Assembly: GCA_036320915.1 (NCBI GenBank)
Contig: JAXBDG010000009.1
Location: forward strand, 2,604,001 to 2,668,000
Reading direction: 5' to 3'
Source: Linnemannia elongata
Taxonomy: Eukaryota > Mortierellomycota > Mortierellomycetes > Mortierellales > Mortierellaceae
DNA length: 64,000 nucleotides
In this document: one piece after another, positions 23,501 to 34,041 of the stretch
Layout of the letters: the number at the start of each line of letters is the position of its first letter
How positions within the stretch are numbered: position 1 is the first letter of the stretch
Notes under the pieces: generated by a model
Databases searched by the model: none
Told to the model about the DNA's origin: nothing
Seen by the model: only the letters and a program-made list of their open reading frames with translations
Program-made: the position numbers and the translations under genes

Positions 23501-24421
23501 ATGGTGATGACGATGTGCTTACAGTAGAGGATATCGGCAAAGTAGTCGTTCATGACCAATCGCACTAAAAAAGTTGTTGCCAAGAAATGATCATCAATAT
23601 CATATTGATGACGAATATTAGCATGTTTCCTTCCCTCTCCTGACATACATGTGTGTTCGTGCCAAATTGATCATTACCTTTGGGAACGGTTCTGAGGGAC
23701 GTGAGGGACATGCGTTGATCGACCATGCTATGAAGTTTGGCGTGCCACTCGATGGGGATGATGTGGACGTCTGTCTTGAGGTCATGGAACTGGCTCTGCA
23801 GCACCGTTTTTGTGTTCTCGACCAAGTATCCCACTATTTGGTGTTTATGCACAGTGTTAGATCGTGGACAACAAAATGCAAACACACGCACAGACAGACT
23901 GATGCTGAAAGAGAGCACTCACCGTTGCGTTCATAATTTCCGAATTCTTCGAGTTGCCGACCCATCCCATGGACGACAAAGATGACATGATGGGCTATCA
24001 TCATCATCATTATCGTCAAAGTGAGGAGCATAGTAAACAGCATTAATAAGTGATCATGATCGAACCAAAGAGATATAAAGGCTTAAAGTTATCTGTGAGA
24101 CAACTGATCAATCGATTGATCAACGATCGACATACGATATTGATCAACCTTGGGACCTGGCTTCTTGGTGCTTGAAGATGACGATGGTGGTACTGGTGAT
24201 GGTGTCGGTGTCGGAGCTGGTTGTGCGCTTGTGGTTGAGCTCGCTGTTGTTGAAGCCTCACTCGCGGCCGCCTTATCTTTCTCGTTAGAACCAGTGTTTC
24301 TGGTGTTGCGGGTAATATTGGCAGTCATAGCTGGGGTTGTTGTGCTTGACTGGGGGACAGTTCCTCCTTCTTCAGCAGGAGAAGGAACGTCGGTCGCGGT
24401 TGTCTGCTTGGGTAATGACAT
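20529..24421 (-). CDS. DDHD-domain phospholipase (PA-PLA1-like)
   Basis: Seven exons (24421-24136, 23994-23923, 23833-23678, 23564-23523, 23416-22994, 22906-21442, 21351-20529) join in frame to 1,088 residues. HHVIFVVHGMG (from about 97) is the alpha/beta-hydrolase strand and oxyanion turn. VRLVMNDYFADILYYFNNYY, then S227 in ALSLG, is the nucleophile region. The metal-binding DDHD tetrad can be assigned to D356 (HPFDPLAYR), D786 (YRIDHVLQE), H808 (RSHFRYW) and D816 (RDIAYHIL). Family members hydrolyse phosphatidic acid or related phospholipids at Golgi/ER or mitochondrial membranes. Two features are odd. The usual GHSLG reads ALSLG. A roughly 400-residue disordered insert (about 375-775) splits the DDHD domain. 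A Gly/Ser/Gln-rich tail of about 200 residues follows. Confidence 0.88.
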
Positions 24422-24486
24422 GGGGACTGACAGTGAACATCAGGCGTACACTGCAATTGGACGAAAGGTGTCGTGAGTGAATGAAC

Positions 24487-24594
24487 AGAAAAAGTAAGAA
24501 AGAGGAAGAGGAAAAGTGAGGATGAGAGGAAAAGTGAAGAAGAGAAGAAAAGTAAGGAAGAGAAGAAAAGTAAGGAAAAGAGGAAAAGTGAAAA
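24487..24594 (-). repeat. Polypyrimidine imperfect tandem repeat in DDHD promoter
   Basis: On the sense (minus) strand this is an imperfect 14-18 bp T/C repeat (core CTTACTTTTCTTCT), 65-175 bp upstream of the DDHD start codon. It lies between the NOP12-like stop (24768) and that start. It probably serves as promoter or leader. Confidence 0.6.
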
Positions 24595-24767
24595 TGGAGT
24601 TCACAGAGAAATGACTCGCACCTGGACTAGTAATAAAAAGGGGGGCTTTACAGCAGGAATGCATGGTGTTGAGTAATGCCAGGTTTAGTAATAAATGGTA
24701 GTGTTTTATGCGCGTGTAAAAAGAGTAAAGAAATGCAAAGGGTGTTGGTGAAAAGGATGTCAACTAT

Positions 24768-26629
24768 CTACTTCTTGACGACCTTCTTCTTGGGGACATT
24801 GGCCTTAACCTTGGCCTTGCCCTTCTTGATCCCCAAATCAACCTTGGCCCCCTTCTGTGCTCGCTCTCCCTCAACAACACCGCCAGCCTTCTTCTTTATC
24901 AAGATATGCTTTTCCTTGGTCTTGCGGTCTTTGAACGCCAGACGCTTGGCAGCTCCATCCATCTTAATAGGTGCATGCTGTGCTCTCGCAGGCTTACCAT
25001 CCTTGCCCTTCTTGCCACCAGCACCAGCAACAGCAGTCTTGGTGCGGGCCTGAGTACCGTCCGTCTTGGCCTCCTCCTCCAAACGCTTGCAGCGAACCAC
25101 ACGCATCTTGCGCGTGCCCATCTTGGTATCATGAAGCCTCAGGGCCACATCCACCGAGGCGCGGTCCTGGAAGGTGACATAGGCGAAGCCCTTGCCGAGG
25201 TTGGTCTTGCGGTCGCGGATAATGCGGACGTTCTCAATGTCTCCCGAGTCCTTGAAAAAGTTCCAAAGATCCTCCTCCTGTGCATCGAATGCCAAGTTTC
25301 CAACGAACACGCTCTTCTTGGGTTGATGTTTCTAATTTCATCGATTATCAAGTGGGTATTGTAGTTAGTAAAAAGTATTAGAAAGTGTAAAAAAAAAAAA
25401 AAAGCGTACATGAATAAACAAAGTAGAGCGACAATGCAGCGAGAAGAAAAGGATGACTTGATCAGGGCAAAAGAAAATGATATCAAACACATGGGTATAA
25501 GTGAGTGGTGATAAAATGGGGACTAACCTTGGCGCCGTCGACGGTGTCGACACGGATGTGCTTATTCAAGAAGAGCTGACCGTTCATAGCGGCAACAGCC
25601 TTGGTGACAGATGCCTTGCTCTTGAAGACAATATAGGCGTTCACGACATCACGCTCGGGGTGCAACTTTCCAGTGATAAAGGCGATCTTGCGGGGCAACA
25701 GCTCTGAGAAGGCGATCGAACGGAAACGGATCGACTCGACGGGTCCAAAGGCAGCAAAGGCAGCCTTGAGCTTCTTAAAATCTCCTTTGGTCATTGAAGT
25801 AACTGCCAAGTTGCCGACGAATGCCGTCCTGGCCTGTCTCTCGGGATCATCTGACTTTTTAGTGCCATCCTTGTTGGTGTCAGGTGAAGCATCCTCGTCG
25901 TCCGAATCGCCTCCGTCTGTCGTTGATGAAGCCTTCTTGGCCTTCTTTGATGTTGCGGCTTCCTTAGTCTCGGTGTCTGCCTTGCGCTTGTTGTTGGCGG
26001 GCTTCCTCAGGGACTCGTGGACGAGATCCTCGATCTTGGACTCTTCCATGTCGATATCTTCGCCATAGTCGTGCTTGGTCTGTTGTTCGATCAGGTCCTT
26101 GGTCTCCTTGGGTGCGTTCCTGGCCTTTTTGGACTCCTTGACGGGCTTTGTTGTTGCGGCAGCGACCTTGGCCTCATATTTCTCCTCGACACTCTTCTTT
26201 CCTGACTTTTTCTTAGTGCTGTTTTCGTCCTCCTCGTCCTCCTCATCCTCGAAATCGATGTCGTTGTCGTTGTTATCAGACTCCTCCTGTGCAGCGGCGG
26301 CGTTCTTATTCTTCTTAGGGACGTGCTGGGCTTTAGGCTTAGGAGTCTTTGTCTTCTTCTTGGGCTGATCGGTCAGGTCTTCGGGATATGGCTGACGCAC
26401 CTTGGCAGCAATTGGTGCCTGAGCCTTAGTGGGTCCAGCCTATGGGTTAAAGGGTATAGCGTGTATTCAAGGGTGAGTGTGTTGTCAGGTATGATAAGTA
26501 TGATTGTGGTGGTATATCTGTCCAAAGCGACAAAGAAAAGTGATAAGGAAGGCGTACAGAATTCTTGAAGAGCGAGTCAAGGGAGCTCTCGACGGTCTTG
26601 CCCTTGAGCAGCGCAGAGGTCAAAGACAT
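24768..26629 (-). CDS. NOP12: NOP12/RBM34-like nucleolar RNA-binding protein
   Basis: Exons 26629-26558, 26439-25528 and 25331-24768 (phase 0 junctions) give 515 residues. The N-terminal half is Lys/Glu/Asp-rich and disordered. RRM1 begins at ARTAFVGNLAVTSMTKGDFK (RNP2 FVGNLA), contains NAYIVFKS as RNP1-like and ends at HIRVDTVDGAK. RRM2 begins KKSVFVGNLAFDAQEEDLWN and contains KGFAYVTF as RNP1. The tail is lysine-rich (GKKGKDGKPARA, ending KKKVVKK). Two RRMs in this order with basic and acidic flanks are the NOP12/RBM34 architecture, which acts in pre-60S (25S/5.8S rRNA) assembly in the nucleolus. The gene lies in tandem upstream of the DDHD gene and is divergent from the SDS3-like gene at 27701. 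Orthology is inferred from architecture. Confidence 0.85.
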
Positions 26630-27700
26630 TGTTATGTAGTGTATGTATGTTGAATGAGGAAGGGGATGTAAGAAAGGAGCGAGAGGGAATGAAGGGGGGA
26701 GTATGGTATTGTGCGAGGGTGTTGTTTGTTTGTTTGTGCTAACCTTTCCTTTTTTTTTTTTTTTTTTTTTTTTTTTGAGAGTGCCAAAGGCTGCAAAGAT
26801 TTGTTTTGTCGGGTGGCTTGGCCTTTAATCACAGTGCTCTATGCTACTTGTCACCGTTGTCAGTCACAGAAATAAGGTATAGTTCAAATTGAAGAGGTGA
26901 AACCCATTCTTGCACTTGGAGGGAGCCATACGTTATCAGATTTCTGGAAAGCAACCGCCTGCCTGTCTATGTGTATGCGTATGGCAAGTCGAGCCACAAG
27001 TGGAAGTACCAAGCAAGTAATGGGTGAACTGATAGACTTTCATTGAAAGAACAGCGCCAAAGCAACAGAGAAGGAATGCACCACGGTACATGTAAATTTA
27101 CATTCCCAGGATCCATGCTTCATCTGCTGTGTTTGTGTTCAAGTGAGGTGATATCTTTCTAATTGAGAAGGGTAGTTGTCCTTCCCTGCCTCTCATTTGT
27201 CCCGCCTTCATTTTTTACTTGACCGTCTTCCCTTCCCTTCTCCTTCCCACCTTCCCACCTTCCCACCCGCTCTCTTTCGCTTTTTCCTTCTTACCATACC
27301 CACACACCCAAACATACTTCACCCCACTCTATCCGCTCACCTTCGCCGCTTAACTACTCCTCTATACTCAACGACTTTCTTCTCTCTTACTGCCCCTGTA
27401 CGGTAAGTCCCCCTCTTCTGGGCCAGGAGTACCTCATATACAGCCCTTCACAAACCGCGACTCTCACAGGTCCCCATGGGTCCACCTCAAAGCGACCAAA
27501 ACTGATTCCATAACTCATCTTGATTCAACTCATCACTAAAATTACGCCTTTGCCTTTTCAACTTCATAGAACCCTACCGACACTTGTACTGTAGTCACGT
27601 TCCTCATCTACTCTTTGCATTCGTCTCTCTCATCCTTCGTTGTAAGCGGCCCCGGTTCAAGAGACACGGACACGACACAAACCGGACAACGACGAAAGTT
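26630..27700. promoter_or_regulatory. Divergent promoter region, NOP12-like / SDS3-like
   Basis: It contains a T27 run at 26750-26776 (A-run on the NOP12 sense strand), a T/C-rich leader on the plus side from about 27175, and a short TTCCCACC tandem near 27245-27270. An upstream in-frame extension of the SDS3-like gene (27584-27700) has no ATG in good context and was left as leader. Nothing else is seen. Confidence 0.4.
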
Positions 27701-30700
27701 ATGCCCGATTCCCTCAGGACAGAGAAGTTAGGTTCCAAAACGATATCAACTCCCGCTGCTGGAGCAACAGCATCGACAACACAAGCAACTATGAAGGCAA
27801 ACGGAAAAGAAAAGACCCCAATCGTAGCCGCCGTCAACGTCGTCAGCACAGATAATCTGTCGTTGGAGGCTTCCAGCAAGAAGCAAACCGATCAGGCCAA
27901 GGATTCCTCAATCGCATCTATCGCGGACTCTGAGGGATCTGTGGATGATTCAAAGGACTCTGCTACCACACAACCGACTGCTGATCAGGACGAGGACATG
28001 AAAGAAGCTTCACCTATAACCACCGAAGTGATCGAGGAAGATGCACCCATGACCGAGCCCACTCCAATTGTCAAGCCACGCGAGTTGCCTCCAGGCATTC
28101 CTGAGGGCATCGATCAGGAAGATCTCGACGGCGGTCTCTTGGACGGTGCCCTGGATGACTACGATGACCTTGATCAGGACACTGAGGACACCGAGGTCGG
28201 GAACGGAGATGACGACTTTAGCGATGATGATGACGACGATGATGATCTCGATGGCCCTCCACTCAATTCTACAGATAAACCCAATCACAACTCGGATGCA
28301 CAGACTCCCGGAGCCACGTCACATGCCAAAATCGCAAAGTCAGAGGAGCCGGACTCGGATGATGAGATGGATCAGGATGAACGGGACGAGGCCCTTCAAA
28401 CAGAGGACTCTGACAGTGATCTTGGAGATCTGGATGCAAGCGATAACGACCAGGACGATGACGATGAGGATGACGACGAGGGAGACGCAGATGGCGAGGA
28501 TGCAGATGACGATGACGACGAAGAGGAGGAAGAGATCAAGCCACCAGTCAAGAAAGATACCGTTCTCTCTCAGAAGCCAACGCTTCATCGCCCATCAATC
28601 ACAGAGGAAGAACTCAAGGACAGCGGAGACGAGTTGTCTGATCTATCGGAATTCGATGACACGGATGACTCCGACGAGGATGATGATATACCTGAGCCCA
28701 AGCTCGTCGTCAAAGAGGATCTTGTTAGTGCTCCACCGGCACCACCAGCAGCAGCGACAGCACCAACCGGATCAGCAGCAGCGTCTACCACAGGACCAGC
28801 AGCGACAACGACAGCAACAGTCAAACCTATGTTAGGAGGTCGCAAGCGTTCTCTTCATGAAGCCATTGTGGAGCCAGTGAAACCAGTGGATGAATCGATC
28901 AAGTCGGAACAGGAGGATCAGCTCGAAATTCCTATCCCTAGTGGACGCGCACGACTTTCAGAACCTGGCAGCCGGAAGAGACGTGTCTCTGAAGCGGAAG
29001 ATACTCAGCCATCGGACAAGGAGTCGGAATCAGAAGTTGCTGAGGAAGAGGAGACCGATAAGCCAACAAAAGAGGAAGACGAAGAAGAAGGCGAAGAAGG
29101 TAATATAATCCAGGACATACATTGGAGGGAATGGGTGATACTCTTGTGTATAGCATTTGAATGCTAACTTTGGAATACCTGTACTTTATTTTTTGCGATA
29201 GACCACGAAATGAAGCAACTTCATAAGGACGCATTGGATGCTCTGACGAGTATAGAGATCGAGTTTGCAAGCCTTCGGGATAAGTACGTATCGGGCACAA
29301 GCATGAGCTGTTGTTGCTTGCAAAGATCAGGACCATTCATTACAATGACTTACAGTTCTCCAACATTGGTACTTCCAACTACATAGGATGTACGAGGAGC
29401 GCATGACTGAGCTCGATAGAGAGGTGGAGATGATTAATGAAGGCAAGTCGTTACTCTATGCTATCCAGGGGTACCTGGTTGTCCTTTATTTATTTATCCG
29501 ACAATTATTAACTGAAGATATTTGTTTCGGTTTAATGCTACAATAGGCACACACCCAGAGCTGTCGTCGTTGATGCAGGAGATTGAACAGAAGCGTGAAC
29601 ATCGGTTACACATTGCAGACATGGGCAGGAAGTACAAGACAGATATTGCACAAAGCGCCTACGATGTATCTGTATATCAGGCTTATTGCACTTTCCAGGT
29701 AAGCAACAACCAGAAAGGACCCGTATATGCATCCCGTTTTCGTCCGTCGATCTGTTTCCAAGTCTTGAGATGATGGAGCGGGAGCAATGTAGACTGATGA
29801 TAATTTTCTTTCTCCTTGTATATTTTTTTCATAGTCCGCAAGGCGCAATATCCGAACCCAGATGGTCAATGACATGGGCAAGAAGCGACGACAAATCATT
29901 CTCGAGTTCAACCTATCATCCGATGCCCGCAAGAGGAAACGTATGAACTTATTTTGAATGTTTCTGTTTGTAACGTCCTCACTTTTGCACAGACTCTGAC
30001 CTTCGATTCCTCTTTGTGGCGATGACCATAGTTACGACTGCTACTCCTGACAAGACAGTGTTGCTGCGAGCGCGGAAACACAAGCGAGCAGAAGTGAATG
30101 AACTCAAGTCGATCAGCGAAAAGCGTGGTTTCCCTACGAGTAGCAAACTATCGATGGTCACCCAAGCTGAACTCCAGGACGACTTTGCACTCATGGGCGT
30201 AAGTTTCTCATGATGTTGGACGATATCGGGCAGATTTATAGGAGTGGATTATATTCATGGTTGCTGATTAACCTATTATACCATTAAACATAATAGCTCG
30301 CAAGGCTACTCCCACAACCAAAGCCTGCTGGTGTGGATCCACAGGTGCAACATCAACAACAACACCAGCATCAGCAACTACATCAGCAACAAAGACACGG
30401 AGGACCATTACCTCCATCGATACCCATTTCAGCAGGAACATCGTCATCATCAAGGCATGGCTCGACTAGCCGATGGCCAAGTGTGAATGACTATGCGCCT
30501 CCACCTCCGCCCAACATGCCACCCACAGGAACATATTATGGTTCGTTTAAGTTGACGTTTGAATTTAGCTCCTATCGGCCTTGTTTTAATGCAAAATGTT
30601 AACACTTTTTCACCCGCTTTTCTGTGAAATAGGAGGACGGAATGATGTGGAGATTTATGTGGATGGCAGTCGATGTATGGTAGATGGTATCTGGTACAAG

Positions 30701-30978
30701 CCCAATGATGCGGTGGTGGTGTTGGATGCCTCTATCGGCAAGTACAACGCCAAATACGTCGCTCTCGAAAGCGATTGGGTACGTCACCTTGGCATTTAAC
30801 GGTCGTTAGAAAGACATGCCATATGACAAGGCAATCTATAGGAACTAACAATGATGTTCATTTGTCGATATGTGCTGTACTACGATAGATTGTGCTGCAG
30901 AGGACGGATGGATCAAAGACACGGTTACACTTGAGTCTATTCAGGGGTCGCAAGCTGTGCATGCAACCCAAAGTATAG
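27701..30978 (+). CDS. SDS3/DEP1/BRMS1-family subunit of the Sin3-Rpd3 histone deacetylase complex
   Basis: Nine exons (27701-29099, 29202-29283, 29387-29442, 29547-29698, 29835-29940, 30032-30198, 30297-30540, 30633-30778, 30889-30978) join in frame to 813 residues. Exons 2-5 encode the SDS3-like domain: HKDALDALTSIEIEFASLRD, MYEERMTELDREVEMI, then GTHPEL and a long helix to QIILEFNLSSDARKRK. The first 466 residues are acidic and disordered, with Asp runs (DDDDDDDD), which recalls yeast Dep1 more than Sds3. A poly-Gln/His linker separates the helical core from a C-terminal domain (about 690-813, DVEIYVDGSRCMVDGIWY onwards) that resembles the small beta domain at the end of SDS3 proteins. Predicted role is nuclear, scaffolding Sin3-HDAC repression. 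The third intron (29443-29546) has a GC donor. Confidence 0.9.
29443..29546 (+). other. GC-AG intron
   Basis: The donor reads AAG|GCAAGT and the acceptor is AATAG. Only this junction restores the family-conserved GTHPEL motif (phase 1, G plus GC). GT-containing alternatives nearby shift the frame. Confidence 0.8.
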
Positions 30979-32485
30979 CGATATGGCTAACATTGAGGCT
31001 TGCCTTTCAATTGGCAAGCGAGAGAAGTGAGAGAAGAGGACGAAGAGAGAGAGGTGGGGACAGAGTTGATCTCTGTGTACCATTCCTAATCTTGTTTTTT
31101 TTTTTTTTTTTTTTTTTTTTTTATTTTTTTTTTACTACTTTGTGTCATTTTTCTTCCATTTTGTTATCGTTTGTTTTTTCACGTAATGCTTGCTATTCTT
31201 GTTTTTTTTTATTTCTTTCTTGTACTCTTTTCCTTCCTTCTGCAGCGGTGTGTCCATGTTTGCAATCCCTCCCTCCCTTCCTTATTCCTCCTACTCTCAA
31301 TAAATCAATCTTCCGCCAGTCGCCACAGGTACATTTCTTGTAGAATAGAATAAAACAACAACCAAATCACAGTTAAGACTTGCGATTCTGGTAGATTCGA
31401 CCCGCTTGAAAACAGAACGAGAGTATGTTCGTGTTTCTTCACACCTTTTCTTTCCATCTTCCATTCAACTTCTCACACCTCCCCTTGTTCCTTAATTGTT
31501 CACTAGTTGAAACCTCTTTTGTTGAACCCTGGACACAAACACATACCTTCTTTCACACAATTGGAAGATTTGTGCCTTATGTTACGGTTCTCCTCATTCC
31601 TTTTCACCCTCAAAAAAAAAAACTGATCTTCAGTTGGTTGTTGCTGTTTTGACTGATAGTTAGCCTGAGTTCGGGTTTCGAGCACTTCTTTGGGAGACAG
31701 GTGTTAACCCTCATCTACTTGTCTTCATGCAACAAAGAGGTGCTGCTTAACCGCCAGACATGTGCAACGACCACTTGATTATCTGTGGTTTTTTTTTGTG
31801 AATGGGTGAACAGGACGTGAAGATATCCATTTCATCCGGTCAGTCTTCCAATTGACCAATGTGTAAGGGTGTGTGCAGGGGATATGCGACAAAGGACTTT
31901 TTACAGCTGGGCAATTGGATCGAGGAGAGGATGAAGGAGATTGCTTGGGAGAGAGGGAGAGAGAAGAATGAAGGATATGATGTTATCTCAGGTACTTCTG
32001 TACGTCAATACATGAAGACAGACACACACAGATTCTGATCCTCCATTTTTATCTCTTTCCAACTCTGGTTGAGAGTTTTTCAAATAAAAAGCAACAAGAT
32101 ATGTACACGCACATGGTCCAATTGCTTGCACTTGTGTCGAATGGATCGAGTGGAGTGTGTTCATATGGGTCGAGGGTGTGACTTTTGGGTGTAAGTAAGA
32201 GTAAGCAAAGGAAGCATGCCCACAGCCCACACTTCAAAGGCGAGAGGTGACCGCATTCGCATTCAATCATCGTGGCTTTGCGTCACTTTTTCTTTCTTTC
32301 AGTTCCTGTGGCACGCAGCTCCAGTCAAGAACCTTGTTCATTCTACTCCCTCTGTCCACCTTTCTTGACCTTCTGACCTTCCAACGGTTCCTTCTTATCC
32401 TTTCCTTTCTTCTTTTTTCTTTTCACACTCCCTTCTTCTTACCGCACATCCACTACCTCACACATACACACACACACATTCAACC
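30979..32485. other. Intergenic region SDS3-like / CHMP1
   Basis: No gene is supported. It has a long T run around 31095-31122, T/C-rich segments, and the CHMP1 promoter/leader ending in CACACACACACATTCAACC just before the ATG. Open frames are low-complexity. Confidence 0.45.
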
Positions 32486-33763
32486 ATGAGCAACCTTGAG
32501 AGTACGTTCACAACAGCCTGATCACTTCTAGCAAAGGGACACTTCACTCACCTGTAAAGTGCTTCACGCTCAATTTGACCATTTCTTCTTCTGCTGCAAT
32601 AGAAAGTCTGTTCCAGCTCAAAGTACGTCAACAGGAGGAAAGAAAGGGCGTTTGCTATACGATTACAACTACCCGTCAACTCACACGATACTCACACAGG
32701 ACAACAGGAGGAGAACGCAGCAACGAGACCCAGCAAGCGATGGGCGCTCGCACATGACCTTCTCGAAACAGCGACACGGATGTTGACACGTTGTTCATCC
32801 CTTATTTTCATTTCAACTCCCTTCCCTTTACTTCATTAGTTCACGACGAAGCAACTGCAGCGCCAAGCGAAGAAGTGCACCAAGGATGAAGGACTCGAAA
32901 AGGCCAAGCTGAAGAAGGTAAAAAACCTCCCTACGACGTCCTGACTGTTCTTACTCTTCTCTTGTACAGCTAAACGCTTTTCTGCGTACTTTTCTGAATG
33001 GTGTAAAAATTCGCCAAGCCAAGGGACGAACAACGAGATGAAAAGAAACACCGCTATTTTCTACCCTTCGACTCTTCTACCTTGGCAAACTCTCCGATTG
33101 ATCTCAACTTAACACACACACTCATGGCATGCCAATTATCATTGACAAAAATAGGCAATCCAACAGGGAAACATGGAAGGAGCAAGGATCTACGCTGCCA
33201 ACGCCATCCGGAAAAAGAACGAAGGCCTCAACTTGCTCCGCCTCTCATCCAGAATCGACGCCGTCGCCTCTCGAGTCCAAACCGCCGTCACCATGCGCAA
33301 CGTCACCATGTCCATGGCCAGCGTCGTCAAAGGCATGGATAAAGCCATGGAGTCCATGAACCTCGAAAAGGTATCATCTACGTTTTAGTGTTGTGTACTG
33401 GTGGGTTCAAGCAAGGTTTAGTAGGTATGGGCCATCTACCTAATGATACCTAATCCTTATTCTTCTTCACAACCGTATCCTACTCAACAGATATCAATGG
33501 TGATGGACAAGTTTGAGAGCCAGTTTGAGGATCTGGACGTACAGACCCAGTACATGGAAAACACGATGGGCAACCAGTCGGCACTGACAACACCCCAGGA
33601 CGAGGTCGACACGCTGATGCACCAGGTCGCAGACGAACACGGTCTCGAACTCAATGAGGAGCTCAGAGAGACACCCGATACCCTCGTCAACAAGTCCAAC
33701 AAGGAAGCCGAAGCCAAGGAGCAGGACGACCTCTCTGAGCGCCTTCGGGCACTTCGTGGATAA
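32486..33763 (+). CDS. DID2: ESCRT-III-associated CHMP1 (Did2/Vps46)
   Basis: Five exons (32486-32501, 32603-32622, 32840-32917, 33155-33370, 33491-33763) give 200 residues, the usual CHMP1 length. The start MSNLEKSLFQLK leads into [17 protein letters not shown], then [39 protein letters not shown] and [17 protein letters not shown], matching CHMP1 helices 1-5. The end [11 protein letters not shown] is a perfect MIT-interacting motif type 1 (DxxLxxRLxxLR), which recruits Vps4 and Ist1-type partners. The protein should act on endosomal membranes, promoting Vps4-driven ESCRT-III disassembly in multivesicular-body sorting and cytokinesis. The second exon is only 20 nt and encodes SLFQLK plus two bases of the preceding codon. 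The gene is convergent with ALG6. Confidence 0.95.
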
Positions 33764-34041
33764 CTCCTTTTTCTTTTGGTTTCTGAGGGAGACGGGTCTA
33801 TGGTGGTATTTGAAAGAAAGGGTGTGGTAACTTTGGCAGGGACTGAATTTGTAGCGCGCAAGCAGCAACGATAATAAATCATCATAACAGCAAACACGCA
33901 ACCACCATACAAGTCTTTTGACAGAAAATACAGTGATTTTCAATTACAGCCAGGAAACATATAGCAGAAACGCAGAACATGCATTGTAATACAAGCATTG
34001 AGGTTTTATTCACCTAATGGAGCAAAGGACAAAAGGGGATT

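Noticed and set aside
27584..27700. N-terminal extension of the SDS3-like gene
   Set aside because: The in-frame upstream sequence lies in the T/C-rich leader; the first well-placed ATG is 27701.
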